The notes under the pieces were generated by a model. That model searched no databases, was not told the DNA's origin, and worked only from the letters and a program-made list of their open reading frames with translations. DNA of 64,000 nt from Bemisia tabaci (taxonomy: Eukaryota; Arthropoda; Insecta; Hemiptera; Aleyrodidae). Both the position numbers and the translations under genes were made by a program. The stretch covers positions 83,573,912 to 83,637,911 of the forward strand of contig NC_092793.1 in NCBI RefSeq assembly GCF_918797505.1, given 5' to 3'. Positions 20,497 through 31,960 of this stretch are shown in pieces. Positions within the stretch are counted from its first letter, which is position 1; each line of letters starts with the position of its first letter.

Positions 20497-20853
20497 ATTG
20501 ACTCAAGATTGCGGGCAAAAGACGTTGAAAGAATCAACAATAAAATTACCCAGACATTAGAAGCGTTGGTAATAACGCTGGAAATAGATACGACAACGTG
20601 GGATCCTTTCATCATACATGTGGCAATGTCTCGTTTCGACAGACCAACACTGGCTGAATGGGAAAAAGTGACAGCACCGAAGGAGCTTCCAACTCGTAAG
20701 CAACTACTAGATTTTCTCAAAAAGCGTTCAAGAATTTTAGAAGCGGTCGAAACACATGGTTCAAAGAAATATGAACATACATCAAGCAAGGATAGCAGAG
20801 GCACGTATAAAAGACCAAGTAAAAAAGTACGACAAACGACGTATAAAAGTTGA
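20497..20853 (+). pseudogene. BEL/Pao gag, part 3
   Basis: The gag frame continues with 'ERINNKITQTLEALVITLEI', 'FIIHVAMSRFDRPTLAEWE' and 'PTRKQLLDFLKKRSRILEA', matching the C-terminal DUF1759-type helices of BEL gag. A Lys-rich tail ends at a stop near 20853, where the next frame overlaps by a few bases. Confidence 0.8.
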
Positions 20854-21248
20854 AAAGAAAATCAACGACTTTCAATCTTGTACATGTCAATGACAAAATG
20901 AAAAAGTCAGAAGGAAGAAAATGTCAATACTGTGATGGACAACACAATCTTTACTCTTGCCTACGCTTCAGAAAGCTGACTTATCCAGACAGAATGACCA
21001 TCGTAGAATCAGAAGGTGTATGTGCTTTATGTCTTCGACGCCATCCAGGCAGGTGCTCATCGAGTTACAAATGTGCTGAGTGTCAAAGCACCTCCCACAA
21101 TTCTTTGCTGCATAAACCAGCAAATGGTACAAAACACATCAAGAATCAAGAATCAGCTTCCAAGAATTCTGGACCTTCAAAAACACTGTCAACGTCATCA
21201 GAGTCCAAATCGCAGCATGGTGGACCGGTGTTGTCTGACACCATATGA
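20850..21248 (+). pseudogene. BEL/Pao zinc-knuckle region
   Basis: About 130 residues with Cys/His clusters: 'CQYCDGQHNLYSC', 'VCALCLRRHPGRCSS' and 'KCAECQSTSHNSLLH'. These are the nucleocapsid-like zinc fingers between gag and protease in BEL elements and would bind RNA. A stop at 21248 separates it from the protease frame 10 bp later, so at least one lesion lies between. Confidence 0.8.
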
Positions 21249-21257
21249 CTATCAACG

Positions 21258-22427
21258 GTGCAAGTTCGAGTATTCCATGTCAATGAAGTAGTTGTATGCA
21301 AGGCATTGTTGGACAACGGCGCGCAGTCCTGCTCAATATCAAGCTCGCTTGTGCGTCAACTAAAATTAAAAACCGAACCATTTGAGTGCATGGTATACGG
21401 CATAGGCACAACCTATTCAGAAGAAAAGACCAGTATTATAATTGCACCATTGTGGGGCGAACTGCGATTTAAAATATCATGCGTCATACTGGATTCTCTT
21501 CCAATTGACTTGCCTCCTTACAACAAATTATCAAGATTATCAGAAAAAGTGAAAAATCTGAAACTAGCAGATCCAACCTTTGAGAAAGGCGGTTCAATTG
21601 ACCTCATTCTTGGATCAGCTATATTTTGGAACTCTTTACTCGAAAACCGAATAGCATCCAACTTTACTCATCCTACATTACAAGAAACAATATTCGGATG
21701 GGTAGTGGGAGGCTCATGCAACTCTAATTCTGATCTGTTTGATTATGAGCATATGCAAGAAATGAATCAAATTCATGTAAAATTTGTTAAAGAAGCAGAA
21801 ATTCATAAAAATTTGGAAAACTTTTGGAAATTAGAAGATATGAGAGATTTCGATGAAGCTGAAACTCATGTATGCGAGACACTATTCTCTGAAACCACTT
21901 ACAAAAGTCCTGATAATCATTTTGTTGTCCAATTACCTCTCAAAGAAGATCCTAGTGTTTTAGGCAATTCAAAGAGATTAGCATTAAAACGTTTCTTCCT
22001 GATGGAGAAAAAGTTGCAGAGTAACAAAAAATTGAAGGATATGTACATTGACTTCATGAAAGAATACGAATCCTTGGGTCATATGGCAGAAATACCAACG
22101 GAACATGAAGACGATGAGCCTTCTTACTACATTCCACATCTTGGCGTCTTACGAGAAAATCGGCTTACAACCAAATTACGTGTTGTGTTCGATGCTTCCG
22201 CCAAAACAAGCACAGGGAAGTCTCTAAACGATATTTTACATGTCGGCCCAACGATTCAATCAACGTTATTCAGTATACTAATAAGATTCAGAGAGTATCC
22301 GGTGGTTGTTGCAGCAGACGTGACAAAAATGTACCGAATGGTTTTAATTCACCCTGATCACAGGAATATGCAAAGAATTTTTTGGAGGGAAAATCCAAGT
22401 CAACGAATCAAAACATATGTCTTGAAC
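21258..22427 (+). pseudogene. BEL/Pao protease and first half of reverse transcriptase
   Basis: The frame starts with a retropepsin-like segment: 'CKALLDNGAQSCSISSSLV' around residue 15 is the active-site loop, with DNG in place of the usual DSG, and 'GRALAD'-type second features are not obvious. A linker of about 200 residues follows, then the reverse transcriptase start: 'PHLGVLRENRLTTKLRVVFD', 'LNDILHVGPTIQ' and 'VVVAADVTKMYRMVLIHPD'. The palm is interrupted at 22428 by a 165-bp palindromic hAT element. Confidence 0.82.
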
Positions 22428-22592
22428 CAGTGGCGTGGCGTGAATTGCAATAAATCGATTGTTGTGTCATTTAAACCTATGGTAAAGAATCGATTATTAA
22501 GGTGTTCGCTGCGAACACCTTGTTTATCGATCCTTTTCCAAAGGTTTAAATGGCACAACAATCGATATATCGCAAAGCACGCCACGCCACTG
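22428..22592. mobile_element. Palindromic hAT MITE in the reverse transcriptase
   Basis: A 165-bp, nearly perfect foldback with ends 'CAGTGGCGTGGCGTG' and the complement, flanked by an exact 8-bp duplication TCTTGAAC (22420-22427 and 22593-22600). The arms are about 75 bp and include 'TTTAAACC' and 'ACAACAATCGAT' pairs. No coding capacity. Confidence 0.92.
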
Positions 22593-23400
22593 TCTTGAAC
22601 ACTGTCACATACGGCACTTCCCCAGCACCATTTTTGGCCATCAGATCTCTACGAGAAACATCAAATGGATTTACTGCAACGCTACCCCTTGGAGCTTGCC
22701 ACTTAAAAAAATCATTTTACGTTGATGATTTTTTAGGAAGTGGAAAAGACGAGAAGGAAGCGAAAGCAGTAAAAATAGAGACAGAGACAGTTGCATCCTC
22801 AGGAGGCAATTTTAAACTTCGAAAATGGACGTCAAACGTTCCTGCTATACTTACAGATGAACCTGAGCATGCTGAACCACTTTATATAAACGATAGTGAA
22901 GAAGTGAAAACTCTTGGTATTGAATGGCATCCAGTTCCGGATAAATTTTGGTTCTCTTCAGTGCCCAATTTATCAGCAAAAAATAGCAACACAAAACGCA
23001 CAATTCTGTCAGAATCTTCTAAACTGTTCGATCCGCTAGGATTAGTCAGTCCAATAGTAATACGTGCAAGGTTGATAGTACAAAAAATTTGGCAAGAAAA
23101 ATTAGAATGGGACCAAAATGTTCCAACTTCAATCAGTCAAGAATGGTCTATTGGTCTATGTCTTTTGAAGACATCCAGAATCTAAAAACATGCAAGATCC
23201 CTCGACACTTATTAACGTCTCCAGATAATCAAATCAGAATAATAAAGCGTTTGGAGCATGTATCTATGTTGCAACATTTGAAAGTAACAGTTCAAGAACT
23301 GAAGGAGCATCAAGACTCATTTGTTCAAAATCACGAGTTGCGCCATTAAAACCCCAGTCTTTGCCTCGATTGGAACTATGTGGAACTAAATAGTTGTCTG
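22593..23400 (+). pseudogene. BEL/Pao reverse transcriptase, second half and start of RNase H
   Basis: After the insertion the palm resumes with 'TVTYGTSPAPFLAIRSL' and the catalytic 'SFYVDDFLGSG'. Thumb and connection features follow: 'FKLRKWTSN', 'TLGIEWHPVPDKF' and 'LFDPLGLVSPIVIRARLIVQ'. The frame closes near 23185 and the sequence continues in other frames to about 23400, giving at least two frameshifts. Enzymatically it would copy RNA to DNA in the particle, but it is clearly broken here. Confidence 0.82.
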
Positions 23401-24026
23401 AACTAATGAAAAAAGTTATTGCATCATTAAAGTATAAGCCACACAAAGTATTTCTTTGGTCCGATTCATCAATCGCACTACACTGGATTGCCAACTGTCC
23501 ATCAAAATGGCAACTCTTTGTAGCAAATACAGTGACAGAAATAAAAAAGATAATACGCGAAATACATGCCAATTGGAATCACGTATCGTCAACTGATAAT
23601 CCTGCTGACTTAATTTCTAGAGGAACAACCGCCAAACAATTAATCAATGACTCCTTCTGGTGGGAAGGTCCGAATTTCATCAAATTGAACGAATCTATGT
23701 GGCCAAAACCAGCAGTAAAAATACCAGAAATGAAAAAAGTTACGTTGGTGGTATCCGTGCAAATCACTTTACCGTTTCCTTTATTCGTAAAATTTTCTGA
23801 TTTAGAAAAAATTTTAAGAATTGTCAGCTACTGTTTACGATTCGTTTATAACGTACAAGAAAAAATTAAGAACAACAAAAGTGGAGCAGAAACTACTTGC
23901 AATCTTCGTACCGGACAACTCTCCTCAATTGAACTCCACGAGGCATTGAAATTTTGTGTGAAAGCAGTACAAAATGAATGTTTTCAAGAAGAAAAAAACC
24001 ATTTATTGCATTCTAAAGAAAAATAA
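23394..24026 (+). pseudogene. BEL/Pao RNase H region and connector
   Basis: Contains 'VFLWSDSSIALHWI' with an RNase H-type Asp, then 'STDNPADLISRG', the well-conserved end of the BEL RNase H segment, and 'FWWEGPNFI'. The remainder is the linker towards integrase ('SIELHEALKFCVKAVQ...'). A stop at 24026 precedes the integrase zinc-binding region. Confidence 0.8.
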
Positions 24027-24053
24027 TTTTTCAAATCAAGCACTATTAGAACG

Positions 24054-25311
24054 TTGCACCCGTTCATAGACGAAGAAAATATAATAAGAGTTGGTGGACA
24101 TCTCCAAAAATCGAAACTTTCGTATGAGCAAAAACATCAAATGCTACTACCAAAAAATCACAGGTTTACAGGTCTAGTCTGTAATCTAGAGCATCGAAGA
24201 CTTTTACATGCATCCCCGAAACTACTTTTATCCAGCGTAAGACAGCAGTTTTGGCCAGTTCATGGTCCAGCCTTAGCACAAAAAACAGTGTCAAAATGCA
24301 TTACATGTAAAAGAGCGAATCCAAAAGAATTTTCCCAAATAATTGCACCTTTACCATCCGAAAGAGTAATTTACTCCACCTTTCACTTATGTAGGTCTAG
24401 ATTACACTGGTTCAATATCAGTTAGAACTAGTGACAGACAGAATGCAGCAACAGTAAGAAGTTACATTGGAATCTTCGTCTGCTTCACAACAAAAGCAGT
24501 TCATCTTGAATTAATAAAGGATTTATCAACAAAATCATTCTTGAAAGCACTGCAAAGATTTGTGTACAGAAGAGGAATACCATCTTGCATATTTTCCGAC
24601 AACGCAAAAACATTTGTTGGGGCGAAAAATGAAATGCAGAAAACCTTTGATAACAAGCTTCAAGATCCAGACATTATAAACTACTTGACCAAAAATCGAA
24701 TCGACTGGAAGTTTAGCCCTCCACAATCACCACATCATAATGATCTAGCAGAAGCAGCAGTTCGACAATTTAAACAAATTTTCTTGAAAGTAACCAAAAA
24801 TCACATTTTTGATAAAGAAGAAATTTCAACTTTAATAATTCAAATTGTAGGCATTTTAAATTCTCGACCATTAGTGCCATTGTCTTCATCTCCAGATTAT
24901 TTTGAAGCATTGACGCCCGGCCACTTTTTAATCGGCAGAGCATTAGCAGCTATTCCTATACAAGAAGCTCTTCTTCGAATAGTAAAACACCCTTCTCCAT
25001 TGGCCCACTATTCTGAATCAAAAAAAATGTTTGCAGACTTCTGGGAAAAATGGAGAACCGAATATCTAAATGAATTGCAAGTATTTAGAAAATGGCACTC
25101 TCAAACAAAAGACTTAAAAGTTGGAGAATTAGTTGTGGTCAAAGAAAAATTTCTTTCGCCCCTCTTTTGGAAATTAGCACGCGTAGAAAAATTACACCCA
25201 GGGTCAGATGGTAGAACTAGAGTTGTAACACTGCGAACTTCAAAGAAAACCTTCGTTCGAGCAGTGTCAGAAATTTGTTTATTGCCAGTATTTGAGAATC
25301 ACTCATCTTGA
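24054..25311 (+). pseudogene. BEL/Pao integrase and C-terminal tail
   Basis: The HHCC zinc-binding part is in 24054-24425 (paired His in 'HRRLLH', Cys pair 'CITCKR'). One frameshift near 24385 leads to the catalytic core, open to 25311: the first Asp in 'GLDYTGS', the second in 'IFSDNAKTF', and the Glu in 'HHNDLAEAAVRQF'. A DUF5641-like tail follows ('LKVGELVVVKEKF', 'FWKLARVEKLHPGSDGRTRV'). It would insert cDNA into the chromosome. Catalytic residues remain but the frame is not intact. Confidence 0.85.
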
Positions 25312-25337
25312 AGTGTTTCACTTCAACCGCACCAGAC

Positions 25338-25464
25338 TGTTGCATCTCTATAGCAACGTCAATGAGCTATAAGGAAGTTCAATTTATCAAATTCACCCTC
25401 TCTGTATTCCGGCTGTTTATAATCTTTATTATAAGTATAATTTATTTTTATTGTTGACTCAACA
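25338..25464 (+). repeat. BEL/Pao 3' LTR
   Basis: A 127-bp copy of the LTR, lacking about 30 bp between 'GGCTGTTTAT' and 'AATCTTTATT' compared with the 5' LTR. It ends 'GACTCAACA' and is followed by the ACTTA duplication. The preceding bases are not a clear polypurine tract. Confidence 0.88.
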
Positions 25465-25469
25465 ACTTA

Positions 25470-26408
25470 TATTAACTTCTGTTAGGAGTCAATTGCCTGC
25501 ATTAATTAGGGTTTAAGATCTTTACAAATCGAATATTATTGTAAGATTTCACAAGCAAACGCATCGTACGTTCAGCCTAATTGACTGCTAACCTTAAAAG
25601 AAGCATGTGGACTTTAGGTCTGGCTGTGTTATGAGAGGCTGCGCAACGGAATTAAATGATTCTCTTGAGATAAATTCCTTACCTCTGAACTAGAAAAGCC
25701 ATTAATTCAGCTTTGTTCTGACCCCAACACGAATAAAACAATCCGCCCAACAGGCAGCAAGCGTCAAGAGATATTTATGCATTTATCCTCTCTGTTATTT
25801 GCACTTGGTCAGGAAAATACTGAAATAATGGTTCATACAGCTGAGAGCAATGGAATTTGTTGAATGTTCGATGTCTTTCGCAAATATTGACACATTACGG
25901 CAAGAGGCCGGTGTTACCTCTGATGCATCAACGAAGAGGTATCACAAACAACTCCGAAGTTAAAAGTTACAAGATCAAGCAGCGCTACTACATTTAAATT
26001 TGAGAATACTAGATATTCATAGCAATTAATCAGAAACGTTTGGAGACTTTTATACGTAAATTCCGGTGGAAAACCCACTTCATGAAGACATTAGAACAAT
26101 GAACAAGTGGAGTGAAACAGTTGCAAAAATTGAACAAATACTTACGTTCGCGTAATGGTGAGCTTAGTTTATTGAGGCTAAAATGGAACGACTGAAACGA
26201 TTTAAATTAAATTTATTAGGAATTATTATACTATAATCGATCAGCACACGATGCTTGGGCATGCGACCGAGCGTGAAAGTGGTAATGATAATTTCGTAAA
26301 CAAATATGGCGGCATTCGGTCACAACGTTGAGAGTGCCGAACCCCCGAAAACGCACCGCCGCGGTGGAGATTCGAGGTAAACCGCCGAATTCCAACGGTT
26401 GACCGTCC
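25470..26408. other. Intron sequence right of the BEL element
   Basis: No gene was found. The end (26310-26406) is an inverted copy of 10423-10518 and serves as target of the MITE at 26409. I see no other structure here. Confidence 0.35.
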
Positions 26409-26720
26409 TAGAGTCCCTTTATACTGAGAGTCAAGACAATTTGAATCCATTTCTGATTGGTTCCCGTATTTTAGGCCTCCACAGTGTCACAAACGGGAAT
26501 AAAGATTACATTTTCACCGATTGCAAAGATTATAATCTGGAATGGACCAGGGAATTATGGGTTCGGCAAGGAACAAACGGAATGAGAGGAGGAACGGAGA
26601 AAGGCATTTGAGAATGGGCCGATCAAAGATTACGAAAAACGTTCAATTTCTGTAATCTTTATTCCCGTTTGTGACATCCATAAGCCGAATTGTCTTGACT
26701 CTCAGTATAAAGGGACTCTA
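26409..26720. mobile_element. hAT MITE, short TAGAGTCCC subfamily
   Basis: A 312-bp element with ends 'TAGAGTCCCTTTATACTGAG' and a perfect 8-bp duplication GACCGTCC (26401-26408 and 26721-26728). Termini match the longer MITE family for 15 bp, but the interior differs and contains 'CACAAACGGGAATAAAGATT' with an inverted partner near 26660. Confidence 0.9.
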
Positions 26721-26728
26721 GACCGTCC

Positions 26729-28239
26729 AAGTCGCCAGTCGGCAAAACCCCTTACTTTAGACATTTTTCCCTCTCAATTTTTATTAACCTCAAAACTCAG
26801 CCACAAATATTATACGGAATTTCGAAGTAGCCGGAAGTGTAGCTGGAAAGCTAGAGGTAACAAATACGAGTAATCATGTCTGGTTGATAGACGTTTACTT
26901 GCATTTTTATCTCTTTTTATTAGTTTCCAATCACAAGAACTTTATCAGAAAATTTAGTTTCCGCATGCATTTATGCAACAAGTATAGTTTTTATAAGAAA
27001 AATCAGGAATTTTCAAAATGATAAAATCAGGAATTTTTTATAAAATATTAGGAAAATATCAGGATTTTTCAAAATTAAAAAATACTTGATACCCTGAATA
27101 AGTATAAAATAATCTCTTTATATTCCTTAAACCGTACCTATGCATCCTTTATCATTTGACCTCTCCAGAACGTCGACATGCTGCAGGTGTAAACAGTACT
27201 TATTGAAGTTGCTTCCTATCGTTGACGTCAAAATGAGGGTGCCACACACAGGAGACATGAGGTGACCAAAAGTGAGGCTCTGGTGCACATGCAGTTCACA
27301 TATTTGGAGCTTTTATACTAGAGTTTGGAGTCAAGTTAGCTGTGACACAGTGTCGGGTTGTTTACAGTCAATTTGAAAGTAGTAAATTTGTCAATTCTTC
27401 CCTTTGAAACTCTTCAAAAATGTCCTTAAATGATTTATTACACTCTAAATCAGTAAAACACCCCTTCAACTAAACACTAATTTGTGTTACTTTCGATGGT
27501 TTCACCTCTTGCAGTGAGAAACTGAATGGCTGAGTTTCTGAGCCTGCTCTTTGGTTTGTACAACGTCCTAAATGGATGATCTCAGTTATCAAAATCCTCT
27601 TTGACTGTGGATAGAGTGTAATTTTGTCTTGACAGCAATAGCACCATAGCCCTTCTCACACGATCAATCTGAGCTATCAATATGGCAAGGTCATGAATGC
27701 ACACGCAGCTTTTTCTATCAATATGACTTTTTACTTCGTCACACGGTATCAATATGAACAGTTATACCAACTTTCAAATTTCGTATTTAGCATTCACGAA
27801 AAACAAGCTAGAATTTAAAAATTAAAAAGTCTCATAATGAGGGGAATACGGTCAAAATTTTAACAATGAAAGGCTCTAGAGTATCCTCATTTTACTGATA
27901 TTTTTCAGATTAGTATAATAAAAATTACGTTCTCGAAGTTGGCAAACTTGGAAGCGTGCCATAAGGTCAATTACCGCTCTCTGATTACCGCGCGCATGCT
28001 TTGGATTTAAGGTTAGGTTACTTTTAAATTCTAAGTGAAAATTAATCCAATGAAATAAATAATCCTAATAGAGATGATTATGAAATTTTTTTAATACATT
28101 TTATTCAACCAAAGAACTCACATTTTATTCAACAACAACACAAGAAAACCCTGAACAGGCTCACACTAAAAGTACGACCAATCACAGCTCTTCGAGTCAT
28201 CAATATAGAACGGCGGCGCTCTCCACGTCACGCTGCTAA
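26729..28239. other. Unassigned intron sequence
   Basis: Around 27000-27100 there are repeated 'ATCAGGAATTTT' motifs ending in 'GATACCCTG', the possible right terminus of a large element whose left end is near 9962. From 27120 to 28239 I recognise nothing. Confidence 0.3.
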
Positions 28240-30317
28240 GGCCTTGTCTCCACGGGACATTTTCTATGGAAGGTGATCTGTCCAGAAACCTAACTTCGTG
28301 AGAGAAAAAAAACTTGGCCAGCGAAAAGGAAACTTGGTCGGAGAAGAAAAAACTTGGCTTGGGAAAAAAAAAAACTTCGTAAGAGAAAAACAAGAATCTG
28401 GTAGAAGAGACATAGACTTCTGCTGAGAAAAATAAACTTGGTCAGAGAAAAAGAAACTTGTGTAGGGTGGATTGAAGGAAATAAGGCAGGTGCCCAGGTT
28501 TGAGGTTAGATTTTACCATGTTGCCAACAAGTCTTGAAAATTATTGTAATATATTGTCTTTTAATTATTGTATTGTAATGGTCTCGGGGATGGGGAAATA
28601 GCCCAACTCGCGATGATGTCTTGAATGCCCTAAGGTGGCGATCACCGGCAAGTACGCATGTACGCAACTGACCAATCCTTGACCGCGTGGCCGCCGCTAT
28701 GTAGCGGCGCCCAAAAGCTCTAACCCTGACGCGGCACGCGCCAACCAAAACACCTGCCTGCGATCACCTCGGAAATACGCGATCTCTCACGTATGTCCGA
28801 GGTGCTCCTACGGCCTTGTCTCGACGGCGCAACTGTTGAGGGAAGCTGGCGCAACTGTTGAAGGAAGGAAGTGTCTCAAAAATGTTTCACTTATAAGAGA
28901 AACTTTCAAGGTCAGAAACCTGGAACCTCAACAGTTGTTTACCTTCTTAGTATTTTGAATTGATAAACGCTGGTTACACGTGAAGCGGGAGTTTATTACG
29001 GGTGTTTTATTCTGGAGCGGTTATTACTTAGAAATATTTGTATACATTTCAGTATTAATTTTATATTTTTGTTTGTAGCATATCACTACAGCAAGAAAAT
29101 AAAATTTTATCGAATATATTCCAAATCTGTGTTATGACATTGTTTTTTGTTTTATACCTGGTCGAAATAACGCAAAATATTCACCTCCCGTTCATAATTA
29201 TCAGTTCAGTTACCTCAATTGACATCGTTTAACCTAAAAATATTAATGTTGTTCAAATATTCCCGCCTAAAAGTCCCAGGAACACATGCCTGTGCGTCGA
29301 GACAGGGAACTTCGGTTGGTGCAACAAACTCGTAACAGTTGCGCCGTCGAGACAAGGCCTAACAGAGGCGTACTCTCAAGCTAGAGTGTGTCTCTGCTAC
29401 AGTATTATTAATTTAATATATTTAAGTGCTGTTTTATGTACAGCACTTAAATATTACTAACTATATTACTTTATGTATAATATATTATTCTATCTCTCCT
29501 TCTCTATTGCTAATAAATGTTAAAGCCAATTTTCTTCTCCGACGAGAGAGATGGCGCGAATTGAAGTTTATGTAAGTTTACAGTTACACACCGCTTCTTC
29601 CTCTTCTTCCTGCACTTGTTAATAAATTAAAATTAAATAGACACTTGACAACATGATGAAATAACTGATGCGACCGTTGCCATCGTTGAGAACATAACCT
29701 CAAACCTGGACCCAGAAGAGTATTTTTCTCCCAACCAAGTTTCTTTTCCTCTGAAAAGTCATTTCCGCTCCGTACAAGTGTCTTTTCCTCCGTTGACCTT
29801 CCTCTTTCTCTAACCAAGTTTTTTTTTCCAAGCCAAGTACTTTCTTCTCCGACCAGGTTTCCTTTTCGCTAGCAAAGTTTTTTTTTTCTCTCACGAAGTT
29901 AGGTTTCTGGACGGATCACCTTCCATAGTTTTCATGGGATTTGTCCCAAGTTCGACTCGCAAGAATGAATCTTCTGGGATTTTTCCCAGTTACCGTCTCC
30001 ACGGGACGAGGCTCATACGGTCCTGCGACTATTTTGCGTGGGAAGATAAATTGGTTAAAGTCGAGTATTTAACCGGGATTAAAATAATAATTGCACTCAA
30101 TTGACAAAAGACACATTATTTTAACGAAACCAACATGAACAATGGAGTAATCGACAAAATATCGCACAATTCGTTCCTCTCTCAGCGGGTCCCAGGGGTA
30201 CAAGGTCCAAACTTGGTACTGGGAAAAATATTGATTAACTCAATATTTTTCCCAACGTCGTAAGTGGGATTTTTCCTTGGGACAAATCCCGTGAAACGGC
30301 CCGTGGAGACAAGGCCT
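28240..30317. mobile_element. Nested inverted-repeat elements, GGCCTTGTCTC family
   Basis: Outer ends 'AAGGCCTTGTCTCCACGGG' (28240) and its complement (30299-30317) enclose a 2.1-kb unit with internal inverted arms rich in 'AAACTTGG' repeats (28290-28460 against 29700-29930). Inside it, 28812-29359 is a second element whose ends are 'GGCCTTGTCTCGACGGCGCA' and the complement. Both ends share 'GGCCTTGTCTC.ACGG', so it is one family nested in itself. There are no coding domains and no clear duplication. Confidence 0.65.
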
Positions 30318-30368
30318 TGTGGGAGAGAATTTCGTTTTAAATTACGTTTTTATTTTAACTTTTCCCGA

Positions 30369-31960
30369 AAGGACTACGTGCAAAACGGGCCATTTGGGGC
30401 TCCGGGCGGATACCTTTGAGGCTTGCCCTATTCTTTCTCCAAACAATGCCCCATCTTTTCCCAAAGTTTCAAGCCCCCCAAAAATTTTAGGGAGACGCGG
30501 CGGGGGGGGGGGGGGGGGTCAAAGTTAAAAACCGGCAAAATTTTCGCGAATTTATTACTCGAAAACAAGAAGTTTTGGAAAACGCGGTTTAAACGAGAGC
30601 TTTCAGAAAATTGATAACATCATGGGGTTTTGTTAACTTCAGCTTGAGTTATCGCCTCCGAAGCGCCGAAACGCTCAAAAAAGACCCCTTATTTTTCTAC
30701 GTTTGGGCCGATTTAAAAAAAGCCATTTTTTCATTTTGATGAAAAACTGATATGTTGTTCCTGACTCTCTGTAGCCCCTCTAGCTCTTTACCGCATGCTG
30801 GGGAAATATTTTGGTCGCAAGCTATAAGAGCGGAAAGGAGCGAAGGTCGGGAAAATCGGCTATTTTAAACAGCGCGCGCGGCGTTGATCGGAAGGAAAAC
30901 GTCCCCTCCCATTCTGATCGGCGAATCACACTCCTTTGCGGACCTCGCATTGATGCCACATGTCTCCTGATCCGTCGCGGCGTGCAGTTTAAAATAGAGT
31001 CCCTTTATACCCAGAGTTAAGACAACTCGATTATCAGCTGACTGGCAGCCGGCCTTGGCTGGCCATGGAGGCCGAAACGAGTGCACCCAAACGAACGATA
31101 TTGAGGGATAAGGATCAGGAATCCTGCGATGTCTGTCACACAAAAACAACAACATCAACAAATTGATCAATTAATAAGAAAATGGGATTGGTTTGTGAAT
31201 AATTTCTTAATCTATTTTCATTTTGGACCGATGGAAATAACAATTTACTCTTGATAAACCACAATTAGGTAATATTTTCATTATTCTTGTTCACATTCGA
31301 GGTACCGCCATCTTGGTGCACTCGTTTCGGCCTCCATGAGCGAGAACCAATCAGAATTGGATTTTTTTTTAGGCCACTTTTAGCCGAACCAAAAGTGAGT
31401 TGTCTTAACTCTGGGTATAAAGGGACTCTAGTTTCTAACAGCCGATTTTCCCGACCTTCGCTCCTTTCCGCTCCTATAGCTTGCGACCAAAATATTTCCC
31501 CAGCATGAGGTAAAGAGCTAGAGGGGCTACAGAGAGACAGGAACAACATATCAGTTTTTCATCAAAATAAAAAAATGGCTTTTTTTAAAGCGGCCCAAAC
31601 GTGAAAAAACAAGGGGTCTTTTTTGAGCGTTTCGGCGCTTCGGAGGCGATAACTCGAGCTGAAGTTGACAAAACCCTATGATGTTACACATTTTCTGAAA
31701 GCTCTCGTCACGCTGAATACGCTCGTTTAAGTAAACCGCGTTTTCCAAAACTTCTTGTTTTCGAGTAATAATTTCGCGAAAATTTTGCCGGTTTTTAACT
31801 TTGACCCCCCGCCGCATCTCCCCAATTTTTTTTTTTGGGGGGGGGGGGGGCTTGAAACTTTGGGAAAAGATGGGGCATTTTTAGGTGAATGAATAGGGCA
31901 AGTCTCAAAGGTATCCGTCCCGAGCCAAATAGCCCGTTTTGCACGTAGTCCTTTGGGGAC
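30369..31960. mobile_element. Foldback element with arms over 500 bp, MITE at its apex
   Basis: From 'GACTACGTGCAAAACGGGCC' near 30370 to its complement near 31950 the sequence is a long inverted repeat. Landmarks on both arms are 'TTATCGCCTCCGAAGC', 'GATATGTTGTTCCTG' and 'TAGCTCTTTACCGCATGCTG'. The central region holds a TAGAGTCCC MITE (30995-31430). A second family member is at about 52514-54974. No coding domain. Confidence 0.8.
30995..31430. mobile_element. hAT MITE, TAGAGTCCC family, copy 3
   Basis: 436 bp, closely matching copy 1 and copy 2. The flanking 8-mers GTTTAAAA and GTTTCTAA agree at six of eight positions, consistent with an ageing duplication. Confidence 0.85.

Larger units (their letters stand above)
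11658..25464 (+). mobile_element. BEL/Pao LTR retrotransposon with nested insertions
   Basis: The element is bounded by ~127-149-bp LTRs beginning 'TGTTGCATCTC' and ending 'GACTCAACA', and is flanked by a perfect 5-bp duplication ACTTA (11653-11657 and 25465-25469). In order it has a primer binding site, a structured leader, gag with a DUF1759-type region and zinc knuckles, aspartic protease, reverse transcriptase with YVDD, RNase H, HHCC and integrase core, and a DUF5641-like tail. This is the BEL/Pao order. About 7.5 kb of the 13.8 kb is later insertions. Several frameshifts in pol make it inactive. Confidence 0.93.
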
